Part shown: positions 8,950-18,920 of the stretch, piece after piece
Numbering within the stretch: position 1 is the stretch's first letter
Layout of the letters: each line of letters begins with the position of its first letter
Assembly: GCF_009466385.1 (NCBI RefSeq)
Contig: NZ_WIAQ01000005.1
Coordinates: forward strand, 1 to 64,000
From: Peribacillus tepidiphilus
Lineage (GTDB): Bacteria; Bacillota; Bacilli; Bacillales; DSM-1321
DNA: 64,000 nt
Direction of reading: 5' to 3'
Program-made: the position numbers and the translations under genes
The notes under the pieces: generated by a model
Seen by the model: the letters and a program-made list of their open reading frames with translations, nothing else
The model's database searches: none
What the model was told of the DNA's origin: nothing

Positions 8950-9246
8950 ATGAAAAGAGTATGTTCCCAGCCTTATATTAAAATAGAACGGTTGATTCAG
9001 GATTTTAAGCAAAAAATAGTGGAAAAAGAAGAGTTCCTTCATTTATGTGACCATTATATTACCACACCCACTCATCAATTTCATTTAAAGGAAGTTCATG
9101 ATCTTTCATTTAGAACGATTCATAAAGACTCAGGTTTATTATATCTTCATACCAATCAAGGCCTTTTTGCTTATCATGTAAAATTGACTCCACACCGCTT
9201 TATGGACGCTTTCCAAGAATTAAAGCAGCGTTATTTTGAAACATAA
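8950..9246 (+). CDS. Small protein of unknown function downstream of tupC
   Basis: 98 residues from ATG 8950, which has GCGGAGGA 5 nt upstream; a longer frame from 8890 overlaps tupC and lacks a ribosome site. The protein is basic and His-rich with no membrane segment or recognised motif. Spacing of 52 nt after tupC suggests it may belong to the operon as a last gene. Its last 16 bases overlap the 3' end of the convergent DNA glycosylase gene. Family not recognised. Confidence 0.65.
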   Translation: MKRVCSQPYIKIERLIQDFKQKIVEKEEFLHLCDHYITTPTHQFHLKEVHDLSFRTIHKDSGLLYLHTNQGLFAYHVKLTPHRFMDAFQELKQRYFET

Positions 9247-9839
9247 GGATGGTCGGTAACCCAAAATCGCCAAGGGTAATCCTTTGCTTCTCCTGCATTT
9301 GGAATGCCTATTCGAGGTCCGGCCGAAATATTGGAAGGAGTAAAGCCGTTTGCGATCAATAATGGTGGGAGCATAAAGCTGCCGCCATAGTCACTCATCG
9401 TAATGCCTAAGGCCTTTGTTAATTTTCCAGGACCATTTGTTGTTTTTCTGAGGTCTTTCACGTTTCGTCTTTTGAGCATCAATTCCTGTCCAATAAACGG
9501 TTCAACCGCACGAATTAAAATTGCTTCAGGCTTGTTAATCGGTCCGCTTACAACATTGACAAGGCAATGTGTATGCATCACATATGTATAAATTCTCCCA
9601 GCTTCAGCATACATGATTTCCGTTCTTTTTGTCCTTCGATTGTTAAAGCTATGGGCTGCGCGGTCTTCTGGCCCCAAATATGCCTCTGTCTCTACAATAA
9701 ATCCTCCTGCAACGCCTTCGGATGTCTCTTTCATTAGCAAGCATCCAAGCAGCGATTGAGCAAGCTCCAAAGTTGGCATAGAGAAGAACTCAGCAGGCAG
9801 CGGTTGTATTGGCAGATTGCAAATCCATTTGTTACTCAT
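9231..9839 (-). CDS. 3-methyladenine DNA glycosylase (Mpg/AAG family)
   Basis: 202 residues from the ATG at 9839, chosen because AAAGGAG lies 7 nt upstream; the upstream ATG at 9857 would put that site inside the gene. Removes alkylated purines from DNA in base-excision repair. Visible: LAQSLLGCLL near the N-terminus, the catalytic-Glu segment VETEAYLGPEDRAAHSF, the intercalation-loop region YVMHTHCLNVV-like segment, and NGPGKLTKALGI. Monocistronic, convergent with the tup operon tail. Confidence 0.92.
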   Translation of the reverse strand: MSNKWICNLPIQPLPAEFFSMPTLELAQSLLGCLLMKETSEGVAGGFIVETEAYLGPEDRAAHSFNNRRTKRTEIMYAEAGRIYTYVMHTHCLVNVVSGPINKPEAILIRAVEPFIGQELMLKRRNVKDLRKTTNGPGKLTKALGITMSDYGGSFMLPPLLIANGFTPSNISAGPRIGIPNAGEAKDYPWRFWVTDHPYVSK

Positions 9840-9990
9840 CGTATTTCTCCTTTCCATGAGAGCTCCATCCTATTTGTTCCCGAATTCTATATAAATTAAC
9901 AAACTCAATACACTAGATTAAAAAACTCTTCATTAGAAAATAATACTTTATTCTGTGGTTAAAAGGTGATTGAAACACATTCAAAATAGA

Positions 9991-10025
9991 AACAAGATTC
10001 ACCCAATCTCTGGGTGAATCTTGTT
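9991..10025 (-). terminator. Terminator of the MFS efflux gene
   Basis: AACAAGATTCACCCA (9991-10005) pairs with TGGGTGAATCTTGTT (10011-10025), a perfect 15-bp stem. On the minus strand it follows the MFS stop codon by about 40 bases. Confidence 0.75.
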
Positions 10026-10065
10026 CATTGCAGACAAAGTATGTTATACACACATTCAGGCTGTT

Positions 10066-11658
<1,593 letters not shown>

Positions 11659-11671
11659 CTAACTTTCAAAA

Positions 11672-11717
11672 TGACTTAATGGTCAAGATTATACCTGTAA
11701 AATGACCTTTAAGTCAA
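11672..11717 (-). promoter_or_regulatory. Promoter with paired operators of the MFS efflux gene
   Basis: On the minus strand TTGACT (plus 11712-11717) and a perfect TATAAT (plus 11688-11693) are 18 bp apart. Operator 1 TGACTTAATGGTCA (11672-11685) covers the start region; operator 2 (11703-11716) reads TGACTTAAAGGTCA on the minus strand and overlaps the -35. Their centres are 31 bp apart, about three helical turns. Confidence 0.7.
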
Positions 11718-11800
11718 TAATTTTATCTTAGATAGAAAACAAACTTGTTTTTTGTATATAATTGAGAAGGAATTTGTTAAGACTGGAGCGTTGATTCAAT

Positions 11801-12601
11801 ATGAAAATAGGTTTTATCGGTTGTGGAAAAATGGGCCAGGCCATTTTAGAGGGAATTCTATCATCAGGCGCTCATAGAAAAGAAGATGTAATCATTAGCG
11901 CTAAAACGGAGAGTACTCTTACTACCATTAAGAATACATATCATGTATTCGTTACTCAGGACAACACACAGGTTGCAAGGGAAGCTGATCTTTTGTTTCT
12001 TGCTATTAAACCTGAGCTTCATCAACAGGTGATTGAAGAAATCAGAGACTTTGTCAAAACATCCGCTATTGTCATAACAATGGCTGCAGGAATAAATATA
12101 GAATTTGTTGAAAAAGCGTTTAACAAGGAAACAAAAATCTTTCGTACGATGCCCAATACTCCGTCTTTGGTTAGAGAGGGCACGACAGCGGTTTGTTATA
12201 ACGATCTTGTCAGTAAAGAAGATTGTAAGAGGGTGGAAAATCTATTAAGTAGCATAGGAAGAGTAGAGTTTATCCCGGAATTTTTAATGGATAGTATTCC
12301 TTCCATAAGCGGGTCTTCCCTAGCATATGTATATATGATGATTGAAGCATTAGCAGATGGAGGAGTAAAGCAAGGAATTCCGCGTGAACAGGCATATAGA
12401 CTTGCAGCAAGTACTGTCTTAGGAGCAGCAAAAATGGTTTTAGAGACGATGGAGCATCCAGGAGCACTAAAGGACCAAGTGTGTACACCTGGAGGAGCGA
12501 CCATTGAAGCTGTTGCAGAGCTTGAAAAAACAGGTTTTCGATCCTCTATCCTTTCAGCTATGGAAAAGTGTACGGAAAAAGTTAAAAAGTTATCTAGATA
12601 A
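11801..12601 (+). CDS. proC: Pyrroline-5-carboxylate reductase
   Basis: 266 residues, full length. Catalyses the last step of proline synthesis, NAD(P)H reduction of pyrroline-5-carboxylate, in the cytoplasm. N-terminal Rossmann motif GFIGCGKMG (residues 4-12), MPNTP (about 112-116), and the C-terminal dimer helix with ALADGGVKQGIPREQA and the signature GAAKMV...HPGALKDQVCTPGGATI. The usual SGSGPAY segment reads SGSSLAY here, a small departure. Bacillus often has several paralogues (proG, proH, proI), so the exact orthologue is open. Monocistronic, divergent from the MFS gene. Confidence 0.92.
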   Translation: MKIGFIGCGKMGQAILEGILSSGAHRKEDVIISAKTESTLTTIKNTYHVFVTQDNTQVAREADLLFLAIKPELHQQVIEEIRDFVKTSAIVITMAAGINIEFVEKAFNKETKIFRTMPNTPSLVREGTTAVCYNDLVSKEDCKRVENLLSSIGRVEFIPEFLMDSIPSISGSSLAYVYMMIEALADGGVKQGIPREQAYRLAASTVLGAAKMVLETMEHPGALKDQVCTPGGATIEAVAELEKTGFRSSILSAMEKCTEKVKKLSR

Positions 12602-12626
12602 GGCGGCTGAAAAAGCTGCCTTTTTA
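12601..12626 (+). terminator. Terminator of proC
   Basis: AGGCGGCT (12601-12608) pairs with AGCTGCCT (12614-12621) through one G-T wobble, followed by TTTTTATT. The stem begins on the last base of the stop codon. Confidence 0.8.
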
Positions 12627-12638
12627 TTGCCCCAGTTT

Positions 12639-12715
12639 AATCTATCAGATCTTATAGAATTTAACCCGTTTTGGAAATCATTCAACCCAATTCTTAAAAT
12701 CATTCAACCGGTTTA
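12639..12715. repeat. Small AACCC-core repeat, 21/22-bp spacing
   Basis: AACC(C) cores at 12663, 12684 and 12706 (21 and 22 bp apart), with ATCATTCAACC repeated twice, and a looser TTTAAT copy upstream. Too short to be certain, but it follows the same spacing rule as the larger intergenic arrays. Confidence 0.45.
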
Positions 12716-12869
12716 GAGTAAAGAGGGAAAAAAATCGGTTTTTCGCAGTTTAACTCCTTAATAACATATGGAATAGATTTTAAATCAAAGGGGATGATAA
12801 ATCTGGAAGGAGGGACTAACTTCAAAGAATAGTTGGAATAAAAATGACGGATCCTACAATAATTCTGAC

Positions 12870-12898
12870 TTGACTTATAGGAATAGTTATTTTATAGT
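12870..12898 (+). promoter_or_regulatory. Promoter of tcyP
   Basis: TTGACT (12870-12875), 17 bp, TATAGT (12893-12898). ATAGGAAT lies in the spacer, and GGAATA occurs twice more upstream (about 12769 and 12834); this resembles half of the CymR cysteine-repressor site, but a full site could not be aligned. Confidence 0.6.
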
Positions 12899-12928
12899 TT
12901 TTTCATTATTATATATAAAGGAGGAACT

Positions 12929-14320
12929 ATGATGGAAACAGGACTTATGCTAGTGAATCTAGCGGTAATGCTTTTACTTATTGGTCTATTATTCTATATG
13001 CAGAAAAAACATGTTTCTTTTTCAAAGCGAGTTTTCACTGCATTAGGATTAGGGATTTTGTTTGGGTTTGCCCTGCAATTCCTATATGAACCGGGTTCTA
13101 AGAGCTTAACCAATTCAGTTGATTGGTTTTCTATAGTGGGAAGTGGATATGTTAAATTTTTGCAAATGATTGTTATGCCTTTAGTTTTTATTTCTATTTT
13201 GTCCGCATTCACTAAGCTGAAATTGACAAATAATATTGGAAAAATCAGTGTGTTGATTTTAGGGATTTTAGTTGGTACAACTGCCATTGCTGCAGCAGTT
13301 GGTATTGCCTCCGCAGTTGTCTTTGATTTAGAAGCCGTTCAAATTGAAAAAGGAGAGGCTGAAACAGCTCGTGCTGCAGAACTTGAGGAAAAGTTTGGTA
13401 CAGTAGAAGATAAAACAATGCCTCAACAAATTTTAGAACTGATCCCTTCTAACCCTTTTTTAGATTTTACGGGAGCTCGACCAACCTCCACTATATCTGT
13501 GGTAATATTCGCAGCTTTCCTTGGATTGGCATTCTTAGGAGTAAAACGGAAGCAGCCTGAGCAAGCAGATTTGTTTGCAAAAATTGTCGCTTCGTTCTAT
13601 GCTATCATCATGCGTGTTGTAACACTTATCCTAAGATTAACACCATATGGCGTGCTTGCTATTATGACAAGTACTGTTGCAACTAGCGACATTGATGCAA
13701 TCTTAAAATTAGGGAAATTTGTTTTGGCCTCTTATATAGCGCTCGTTGTCATGTTTGGAATTCACTTGTTACTCTTAACATTTGCTGGCTTAAATCCATT
13801 CACGTATGTCAAAAAGGCATTTCCAGTATTAGCATTTGCTTTTACATCCCGTACAAGTGCCGGTGCACTACCGATTAATATTCAAACCCAAAAGTCACTT
13901 GGAGTTCCAGACGGTATTGCAAACTTTGCAGGTTCATTTGGATTATCCATTGGTCAAAATGGTTGTGCTGGTATCTATCCTGCGATGCTAGCTGTCATGA
14001 TTGCACCAACTGTAGGAATCGATCCGTTATCACCAACCTTCATTATTACATTAATTGTTGTCGTCGCCATCAGTTCGTTTGGAGTTGCTGGAGTAGGTGG
14101 TGGAGCGACTTTTGCAGCATTGCTCGTTCTTTCCGCGATGAATCTTCCAATCGCATTAGCCGGTCTCTTGATTTCAGTCGAGCCACTCATTGACATGGGG
14201 CGTACTGCGGTTAATGTAAGCGGAAGTATGACGTCCGGTATCCTTACAAGTCGTATTACAAAAGAATTAGATACAGACGAATATAATAGCCCAGCAAAAG
14301 AGCTTGAAGTAGAGGCTTAA
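12929..14320 (+). CDS. tcyP: L-cystine symporter, DAACS family
   Basis: 463 residues, the same length as B. subtilis TcyP, and matching it closely in the N-terminus (AVMLLLIGLLFYMQKKHVSF). Sodium- or proton-coupled cystine importer in the cytoplasmic membrane. About eight hydrophobic helices plus the re-entrant Ser-rich loop TSRTSAGALPINI (about residues 308-320) and the GSFGLSIGQNGCAGIYPAM substrate loop are present. AAAGGAGG precedes two ATGs (12929 and 12932); the second has the better 7-nt spacing. Single-gene unit with promoter and terminator. Confidence 0.9.
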   Translation: MMETGLMLVNLAVMLLLIGLLFYMQKKHVSFSKRVFTALGLGILFGFALQFLYEPGSKSLTNSVDWFSIVGSGYVKFLQMIVMPLVFISILSAFTKLKLTNNIGKISVLILGILVGTTAIAAAVGIASAVVFDLEAVQIEKGEAETARAAELEEKFGTVEDKTMPQQILELIPSNPFLDFTGARPTSTISVVIFAAFLGLAFLGVKRKQPEQADLFAKIVASFYAIIMRVVTLILRLTPYGVLAIMTSTVATSDIDAILKLGKFVLASYIALVVMFGIHLLLLTFAGLNPFTYVKKAFPVLAFAFTSRTSAGALPINIQTQKSLGVPDGIANFAGSFGLSIGQNGCAGIYPAMLAVMIAPTVGIDPLSPTFIITLIVVVAISSFGVAGVGGGATFAALLVLSAMNLPIALAGLLISVEPLIDMGRTAVNVSGSMTSGILTSRITKELDTDEYNSPAKELEVEA

Positions 14321-14324
14321 ATGA

Positions 14325-14362
14325 GAGGAGACTAACCACAAAAATGGTTAGCCCTCCTTTTT
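14325..14362 (+). terminator. Terminator of tcyP
   Basis: Stem GAGGAGACTAACCA against TGGTTAGCCCTC (with bulges), the core CTAACCA/TGGTTAG being perfect, followed by CTTTTTC. Confidence 0.75.
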
Positions 14363-14463
14363 CATGTAAAGTAGTCGATCTATCATGCTAATAGTCGATA
14401 TAAAGTGCAGCATGATATTAAAGAGTGCTCCATATAAACTTGACAGTTAATATAAACTAACAA

Positions 14464-14503
14464 AAAAACGCATGAGATCTTTTGAAAAGATCCATGCGTT
14501 TTT
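14464..14503 (-). terminator. Terminator of the peptide transporter gene
   Basis: AAAACGCATG (14465-14474) and GATCTTTT/AAAAGATC followed by CATGCGTTTTT form an 18-bp stem with one bulged A; on the minus strand it ends in TTTTTTTG just after the stop codon. Confidence 0.8.
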
Positions 14504-14505
14504 CA

Positions 14506-15882
14506 TTAATTTTCCATGAGTTGAACAAGTTTTTTAGAAATCAGCAGAAGAAGGGAACCGGCAGCGATTACGGCGATCGCAATAACTGTAAATACTTCCA
14601 TGTATCCCATAGACTGCGTGAATCTAGCAACTTGTCCTCCGACAAAATTTGCTATACCAGAGCTAGAAAGCCATACACCCATCAACAATGATGCCAGTTT
14701 AACTGGAGCAATGCGGCTAACCATGGATAAGCCGACTGGTGATAAAAACAATTCGGCAATCGTATGGAAGAAGTATGTGATGATAATAAACATGATATGA
14801 ACGTTTCCGACTAAATTTGCTTCATTGTTGCCGTATCCTAATACAGATCCTACAAGTACAAGGAACCCGATTCCTAGTAGGATTAAAGCGATACCCATTT
14901 TAACTGGTGCACTTAAGTCCCCACGTTTTGATTGACCTAGTTTTACCCAAAGAATGGAAACAAGTGGTGCAAATAGAATAATGAAAAGTGGGTTAATGGA
15001 TTGAAACCAAGGCGTAGGAATTTCAAAGCCAAAAACGGTACGATCGACAAATTTATCTGTATAAAGTGTAATAGAACTTCCTGCTTGTTCAAATCCAGCC
15101 CAGAAAAAGACAACAAAGCAAGCTAAAATCAAAATAACGGCAGTGCGTCTTTTTTCTTTAGGAGTTAAAGGAGTATTCTGTTTTACACCATTGTCGCTTA
15201 ATACAGGCTTTCCTGTAGGTTCTTTACCAAGATCGCCTAAATAACGGTTACCAAAAACATTAAATAGGACTTGTCCAATTACCATTCCAATGGAGGATGC
15301 CAAAAAACCATATTTATAACCGTAAACAAAAACTCCATTTACTGAATCAGAAAGCCATTTGTCTGTAATGAAGGCGATGACAAGTGGTGCTAAAAATGCT
15401 CCTAAGTTAATACCCATGTAGAAAATGGTAAACGCTGCATCTCGTCTCGGATCCTTTTCTTCATATAAGTCCCCTACGAGAGTAGAAATGTTTGGTTTAA
15501 AAAAGCCGTTACCAACAATTAACAGAGCTAATCCTGTATACATGGCCCATTCTGCTTGCTCCAGGAAAATGACGAAATTTCCAAGAGCCATGAAGATACC
15601 GCCGATTGTTATCGCAAGCCTCTTCCCAATAAAACGATCTGTTAAATATCCACCTACAAGGGGAGTGATATAGGTAGCACCTGTATAAAAACCATATATA
15701 CTCAAAGCGAGGCTTGGGTTCATGCCTAGCCCACCGCTAATTAATTCTTTCGTTAAATAGAGAATAAGTATACCTCTCATTCCATAATAACTGAATCTTT
15801 CCCACATTTCGGTGAAAAACAGTAAATAGAGACCGGGAGGATGCTTCATTTTCTGCTGATTTCCTACTGCCGATGTTTGCAT
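14506..15882 (-). CDS. dtpT: Proton-dependent di/tripeptide transporter (POT/PTR2)
   Basis: 458 residues with about 12-14 membrane helices. The proton-coupling ExxERFxYY motif reads EMWERFSYYG (about residues 25-34); PTR2 signatures FYMGINLGAFLAP (about 152-164) and GYLTDRFIGKR are present. Imports di- and tripeptides with protons. ATG preceded by AGGAGG. Single gene with own promoter and terminator. Identity as DtpT/YclF type is well supported; which peptides it prefers is unknown. Confidence 0.9.
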   Translation of the reverse strand: MQTSAVGNQQKMKHPPGLYLLFFTEMWERFSYYGMRGILILYLTKELISGGLGMNPSLALSIYGFYTGATYITPLVGGYLTDRFIGKRLAITIGGIFMALGNFVIFLEQAEWAMYTGLALLIVGNGFFKPNISTLVGDLYEEKDPRRDAAFTIFYMGINLGAFLAPLVIAFITDKWLSDSVNGVFVYGYKYGFLASSIGMVIGQVLFNVFGNRYLGDLGKEPTGKPVLSDNGVKQNTPLTPKEKRRTAVILILACFVVFFWAGFEQAGSSITLYTDKFVDRTVFGFEIPTPWFQSINPLFIILFAPLVSILWVKLGQSKRGDLSAPVKMGIALILLGIGFLVLVGSVLGYGNNEANLVGNVHIMFIIITYFFHTIAELFLSPVGLSMVSRIAPVKLASLLMGVWLSSSGIANFVGGQVARFTQSMGYMEVFTVIAIAVIAAGSLLLLISKKLVQLMEN

Positions 15883-15934
15883 AAGAACCTCCTAAAAATT
15901 TTAAAAAATGTATGAATATTAATTGTCTTGTATT

Positions 15935-15963
15935 ATTTTAAAATAACTTTTATAGGACGTCAA
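15935..15963 (-). promoter_or_regulatory. Promoter of dtpT
   Basis: On the minus strand TTGACG (plus 15958-15963), 17 bp, TAAAAT (plus 15935-15940). The remaining gap to the acetyltransferase (to 16164) is AT-rich and holds no ORF; TTGACA at 16069 may serve the plus-strand gene. Confidence 0.55.
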
Positions 15964-16164
15964 TTAATCGAAAAAGCAATAATAATTGAATTCTTTGAAA
16001 AATAATACTATATTAAGAAAATAAAAAAAGAGTGGATAGAGAAACAATTGTAAAATTTTATTAAAAAATTGACATTTAATGAAGCATAGGTAATAGAAAA
16101 TATGATATAAAATAGGTAAAAAGTATTATGTAGTTGTATTTTTGTTACATATAGGAGGGGCGTT

Positions 16165-16665
16165 ATGCCTAATTTAGAAACGGAAAGATTACAATTAATT
16201 CCATTATCTCTTGAGTATGTAATTGCTGCAATGAGAGGGCGTGAAGAGTTAGAGGCACTCTTGCTTCACAACGTATCAAGACAGTGGCCCAATACAGATT
16301 TTGCTCAAATATTACCAATGTTAGCAGATGAATTGGAGAAAGAACCATCTAAAGCAATATGGAATGGATTAATGATTCAAAAAGACGAGAAGATGGTTAT
16401 AGGTGATATGGGATGTAAAGGAGGACCTGATCGAAACGGGGTAGTAGATATTGGATATGGGGTGGTCCCGGAATATAGAGGTCAAGGATATGCAAGTGAG
16501 ATGGCAAAAGCTCTCGTAGTTTGGCTCCTTTCTAGAAAAGATGTAACCAAAATTACAGCAAACTGCTTAGAAGATAATATCGGTTCTATACGTGTTTTAG
16601 AAAAAGTCGGATTTACAAGATTAAGTGAAAGTAATGGATTACTCTGTTGGGAGTTCGAAAAATAA
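16165..16665 (+). CDS. GNAT-family N-acetyltransferase (RimJ/RimL type)
   Basis: 166 residues. The acetyl-CoA-binding motif A is VVPEYRGQGYASEMAKAL (about residues 92-109), the N-terminus LETERLQLIPLS is typical of RimJ/RimL-like enzymes and the C-terminal RVLEKVGFTRL completes the fold. Transfers acetyl groups from acetyl-CoA to an amine, possibly a ribosomal protein N-terminus or a small molecule; substrate unknown. AGGAGGGG lies 6 nt before the ATG. Single gene. Confidence 0.85.
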   Translation: MPNLETERLQLIPLSLEYVIAAMRGREELEALLLHNVSRQWPNTDFAQILPMLADELEKEPSKAIWNGLMIQKDEKMVIGDMGCKGGPDRNGVVDIGYGVVPEYRGQGYASEMAKALVVWLLSRKDVTKITANCLEDNIGSIRVLEKVGFTRLSESNGLLCWEFEK

Positions 16666-16756
16666 GCTAAATGGAGGATCTATTTTTAAGGCTCTTTTCT
16701 AAAAGATTGTTGTTTTTACATAGGTTCTGGGAATGAAAACCGTTGATAAAAAAGTT

Positions 16757-16887
16757 GGTTGATTGGAGCGTAAGGTGCGAGACTCCTGCGGGAGCAGCGG
16801 GACAGGTGAGACCCCACAGGCGCTGCACGCCGAGGAGGCTCACCGCCCGCCCCGCGGAAAGCGAGCATCCTGGAGCGGAAATCAACC
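16757..16887 (+). repeat. GC-rich structured intergenic element, copy 1
   Basis: 131 bp bounded by GGTTGATT and its inverse AATCAACC, far more GC-rich than its surroundings, with the internal pairs GGTGAG (16805-16810) / CTCACC (16839-16844) and CTCCTGCGGGAG. I recognise this as an element often seen between Bacillaceae genes. A related copy lies inverted at 62654. The two overlapping open frames across it on opposite strands are by-products of its composition. Confidence 0.75.
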
Positions 16888-16981
16888 TATCCTCACTACT
16901 TGTTAAAAAGCAACAAAGTTTGCGAAAACAGCCATTTTTAAAGAAGTCTGCAGACCGCTTACTATTAACGTGTATACAAAA

Positions 16982-17028
16982 ACTGACGAACATCCTCCAA
17001 TTTTTGGAGATGCTCGTCAGTTTTTTTA
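16982..17028. terminator. Terminator of ald, probably bidirectional
   Basis: ACTGACGAACATCCTCC pairs with GGAGATGCTCGTCAGT (one mismatch region), flanked by T-runs on both strands, between the GC-rich element and the ald stop codon. Confidence 0.8.
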
Positions 17029-18159
17029 TGCTTTAATGTTATAATTTTCTAATGCTTTTTCAACAGGTACATATTCGTAGCCTAGGTCGCGAGCTACTGC
17101 TTCATATGTGATATGTCCAGAAGCAACGTTAACTCCTTTAGCTAAAGCTGCATTTTCTTTGATCGCTTGAAAAGCGCCTTTATTAGCAATTTGAAGAGCA
17201 AATGGAACCGTTACGTTTGTTAATGCGATTGTAGATGTGCGTGGAACAGCGCCAGGCATATTGGCAACCGCGTAATGAACGACACCATGCTTTTCATAGG
17301 TAGGATTGTCGTGGGTTGTAATATGGTCAACTGTTTCAAAAATTCCACCCTGGTCAATGGCAACATCGACAATTACAGAACCCGGAGTCATAGATTTTAC
17401 CATTTCTTCCGTCACTAATTTCGGTGCTTTTGCTCCAGGAATTAATACTGCACCGATTACAAGGTCGGATTCCGCAACAGCTTGAGCGATATTGTATGGG
17501 TTGGACATAAGAGTTGAGATTTCATTTCCGAAGATGTCATCTAGCTGGCGTAAACGGTCTGGACTTAAATCAATAATGGTAACTTCTGCGCCAAGACCGA
17601 TGGCGATTTTTGCTGCATTTGTACCAACTACGCCGCCTCCGATGATGGTTACTTTTCCTCGTTTTACTCCAGGTACTCCACCAAGCAATATTCCTTTTCC
17701 ACCTTTAGGCTTTTCAAGGAATTGAGCCCCGATTTGAGCTGCCATACGTCCAGCGACTTCACTCATTGGTGTTAACAGAGGAAGAGTGTTATTCACAGAA
17801 ACTGTTTCATATGCGATTGCTAGTACACCTGATTCTTTTAACGCTTTTGCCAATTCGGGCTCTGCGGCTAAATGCAAGTATGTGAATAGGATTAAGTCAT
17901 CTCGGAAATAGTTGTACTCACTTGGAAGCGGTTCTTTTACTTTCATAATCATTTCAGCGACTTCCCAAACAGAAGAGGCTTCATCAACAATCACAGCCCC
18001 TGCAGCCATGTAAGAGTCATTTGTAAAGCCTGAACCCAAGCCAGCATCTCTTTCAATGTATACTTCATGGCCTGCATTGACGAGGGCAACTACTCCTGCA
18101 GGGGTTAGTGCTACACGGTTTTCGTTATTTTTAATTTCTTTAGGAACACCAATTCGCAT
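17026..18159 (-). CDS. ald: Alanine dehydrogenase
   Basis: 377 residues from the ATG at 18159, exactly the family length; upstream in-frame codons are ignored because GGAGGA sits 9 nt before this ATG. Reversible NAD-dependent deamination of L-alanine to pyruvate, important for alanine use and sporulation in Bacillus. Substrate and catalytic residues Lys75 (MKVKEP) and His96 (YLHLA) are in place, as is the NAD motif [14 protein letters not shown] and [10 protein letters not shown]. adeR, a PucR-type activator gene, lies upstream on the same strand, separated by a pseudogene. Confidence 0.96.
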   Translation of the reverse strand: MRIGVPKEIKNNENRVALTPAGVVALVNAGHEVYIERDAGLGSGFTNDSYMAAGAVIVDEASSVWEVAEMIMKVKEPLPSEYNYFRDDLILFTYLHLAAEPELAKALKESGVLAIAYETVSVNNTLPLLTPMSEVAGRMAAQIGAQFLEKPKGGKGILLGGVPGVKRGKVTIIGGGVVGTNAAKIAIGLGAEVTIIDLSPDRLRQLDDIFGNEISTLMSNPYNIAQAVAESDLVIGAVLIPGAKAPKLVTEEMVKSMTPGSVIVDVAIDQGGIFETVDHITTHDNPTYEKHGVVHYAVANMPGAVPRTSTIALTNVTVPFALQIANKGAFQAIKENAALAKGVNVASGHITYEAVARDLGYEYVPVEKALENYNIKA

Positions 18160-18370
18160 GTTATTGAATCCTCCAGACATAGCATTTGTTCTTCTTCTTT
18201 TTAAAATAGAAAGGTCAATTGTTCCAAACATCAGGTTTTGGCAAAATGGCAATTCGTTTGTCATCACAATTGTTTAGGAAAGTAGGGATCAAGAGTCTAA
18301 CCAATCCTTTTGGGTCCGTTTCTTATCCTTTTAGAAAGAAGAAAACCTCTTTACAAAAAGTATAACCAGT

Positions 18371-18397
18371 TGAAACTATTTTTAGTTTGTGAAACTA
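18371..18397. promoter_or_regulatory. Candidate AdeR-binding site upstream of ald
   Basis: AGTTTGTGAAACT (18384-18396) has perfect 5-bp inverted arms, and TGAAACTA occurs at 18371 and 18390, 19 bp apart. It lies about 215 bp upstream of the ald start, just beyond the terminator that ends the preceding unit. Assignment to AdeR is inference from gene context. Confidence 0.4.
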
Positions 18398-18407
18398 GAA
18401 AAATGAA

Positions 18408-18480
18408 AAAAGGAGCATTTGTAGATTTCTACAAATGCTCCTTTAGATTGTAGATAAATGCTTACATTTATCTACAATCT
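18408..18480 (-). terminator. Two adjacent perfect hairpins, end of adeR-pseudogene unit
   Basis: On the minus strand the first hairpin has a perfect 16-bp stem (plus 18445-18460 with 18465-18480, loop of 4) and contains the pseudogene stop; the second has a stem of about 16 bp (18408-18424 with 18429-18444) followed by T-rich sequence, a classic terminator. Confidence 0.8.
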
Positions 18481-18894
18481 ACAGTAAGCCGCTCAAGGAT
18501 TCTGCGTTTTCGGTAAAGCATCATTCCAGTATCTGCAATATCTTGAATCATGGATCGATTGGTGAAGGCTCCAAAAATCATCCCCGCGATCGGGACCATT
18601 TGCAATAGTTTTTCCAGCCGAATTGGTCCCTGTACGTATAAACTACCTCCCGCCAGCCCTGTAATTGCGAGACCATTTCTTTTGATTCTCGTTGGTTGTA
18701 CGTTGACGATAACTCGTTGAGAATCGCTTCTTTCCCAACAATGTCTGCTGACGCAAATTGAAGGAAGGTGTAATTTTATCGAGAACTTTAAAAGGAATCC
18801 TCCCGATTTTTTCCCAGATAAAAAGTCCTTTCTGATCCTTTTCCCAATCTTCAATTTCTTTTAATTCCATTAACAAATAGTCTTTTGATTCCAT
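18468..18894 (-). pseudogene. Decayed EcsC-family protein gene
   Basis: Three frames together spell parts of one EcsC-family protein. Residues from ATG 18894 (MESKDYLLMELKEIEDWEK to about ITPSF) are in one frame. A second frame then reads SADIVGKEAILNELSSTY through GWREVVYTYRDQFGWKN. A third continues LQMVPIAGMIFGAFTNRSM and MMLYRKRRILERL to the stop at 18468. The second shift fits loss of one A from the run in TGGAAAAACTATTG. The first join also skips the middle of the protein, so an internal deletion is likely. AGGAGAATGT precedes the start, so the 5' end may still be translated. Confidence 0.75.
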
Positions 18895-18920
18895 ACATTC
18901 TCCTGATTGTTTGATTTTGT

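Noticed and set aside
11734-11762. proC promoter with TATAAT at 11757
   Set aside because: The -10 is good but no -35 is found at 16-18 bp, so it was not listed as a feature.
16667-17036. 97- and 108-codon ORFs over the GC-rich element
   Set aside because: Both strands are open because of composition; neither has a ribosome site and both end in the ald terminator.
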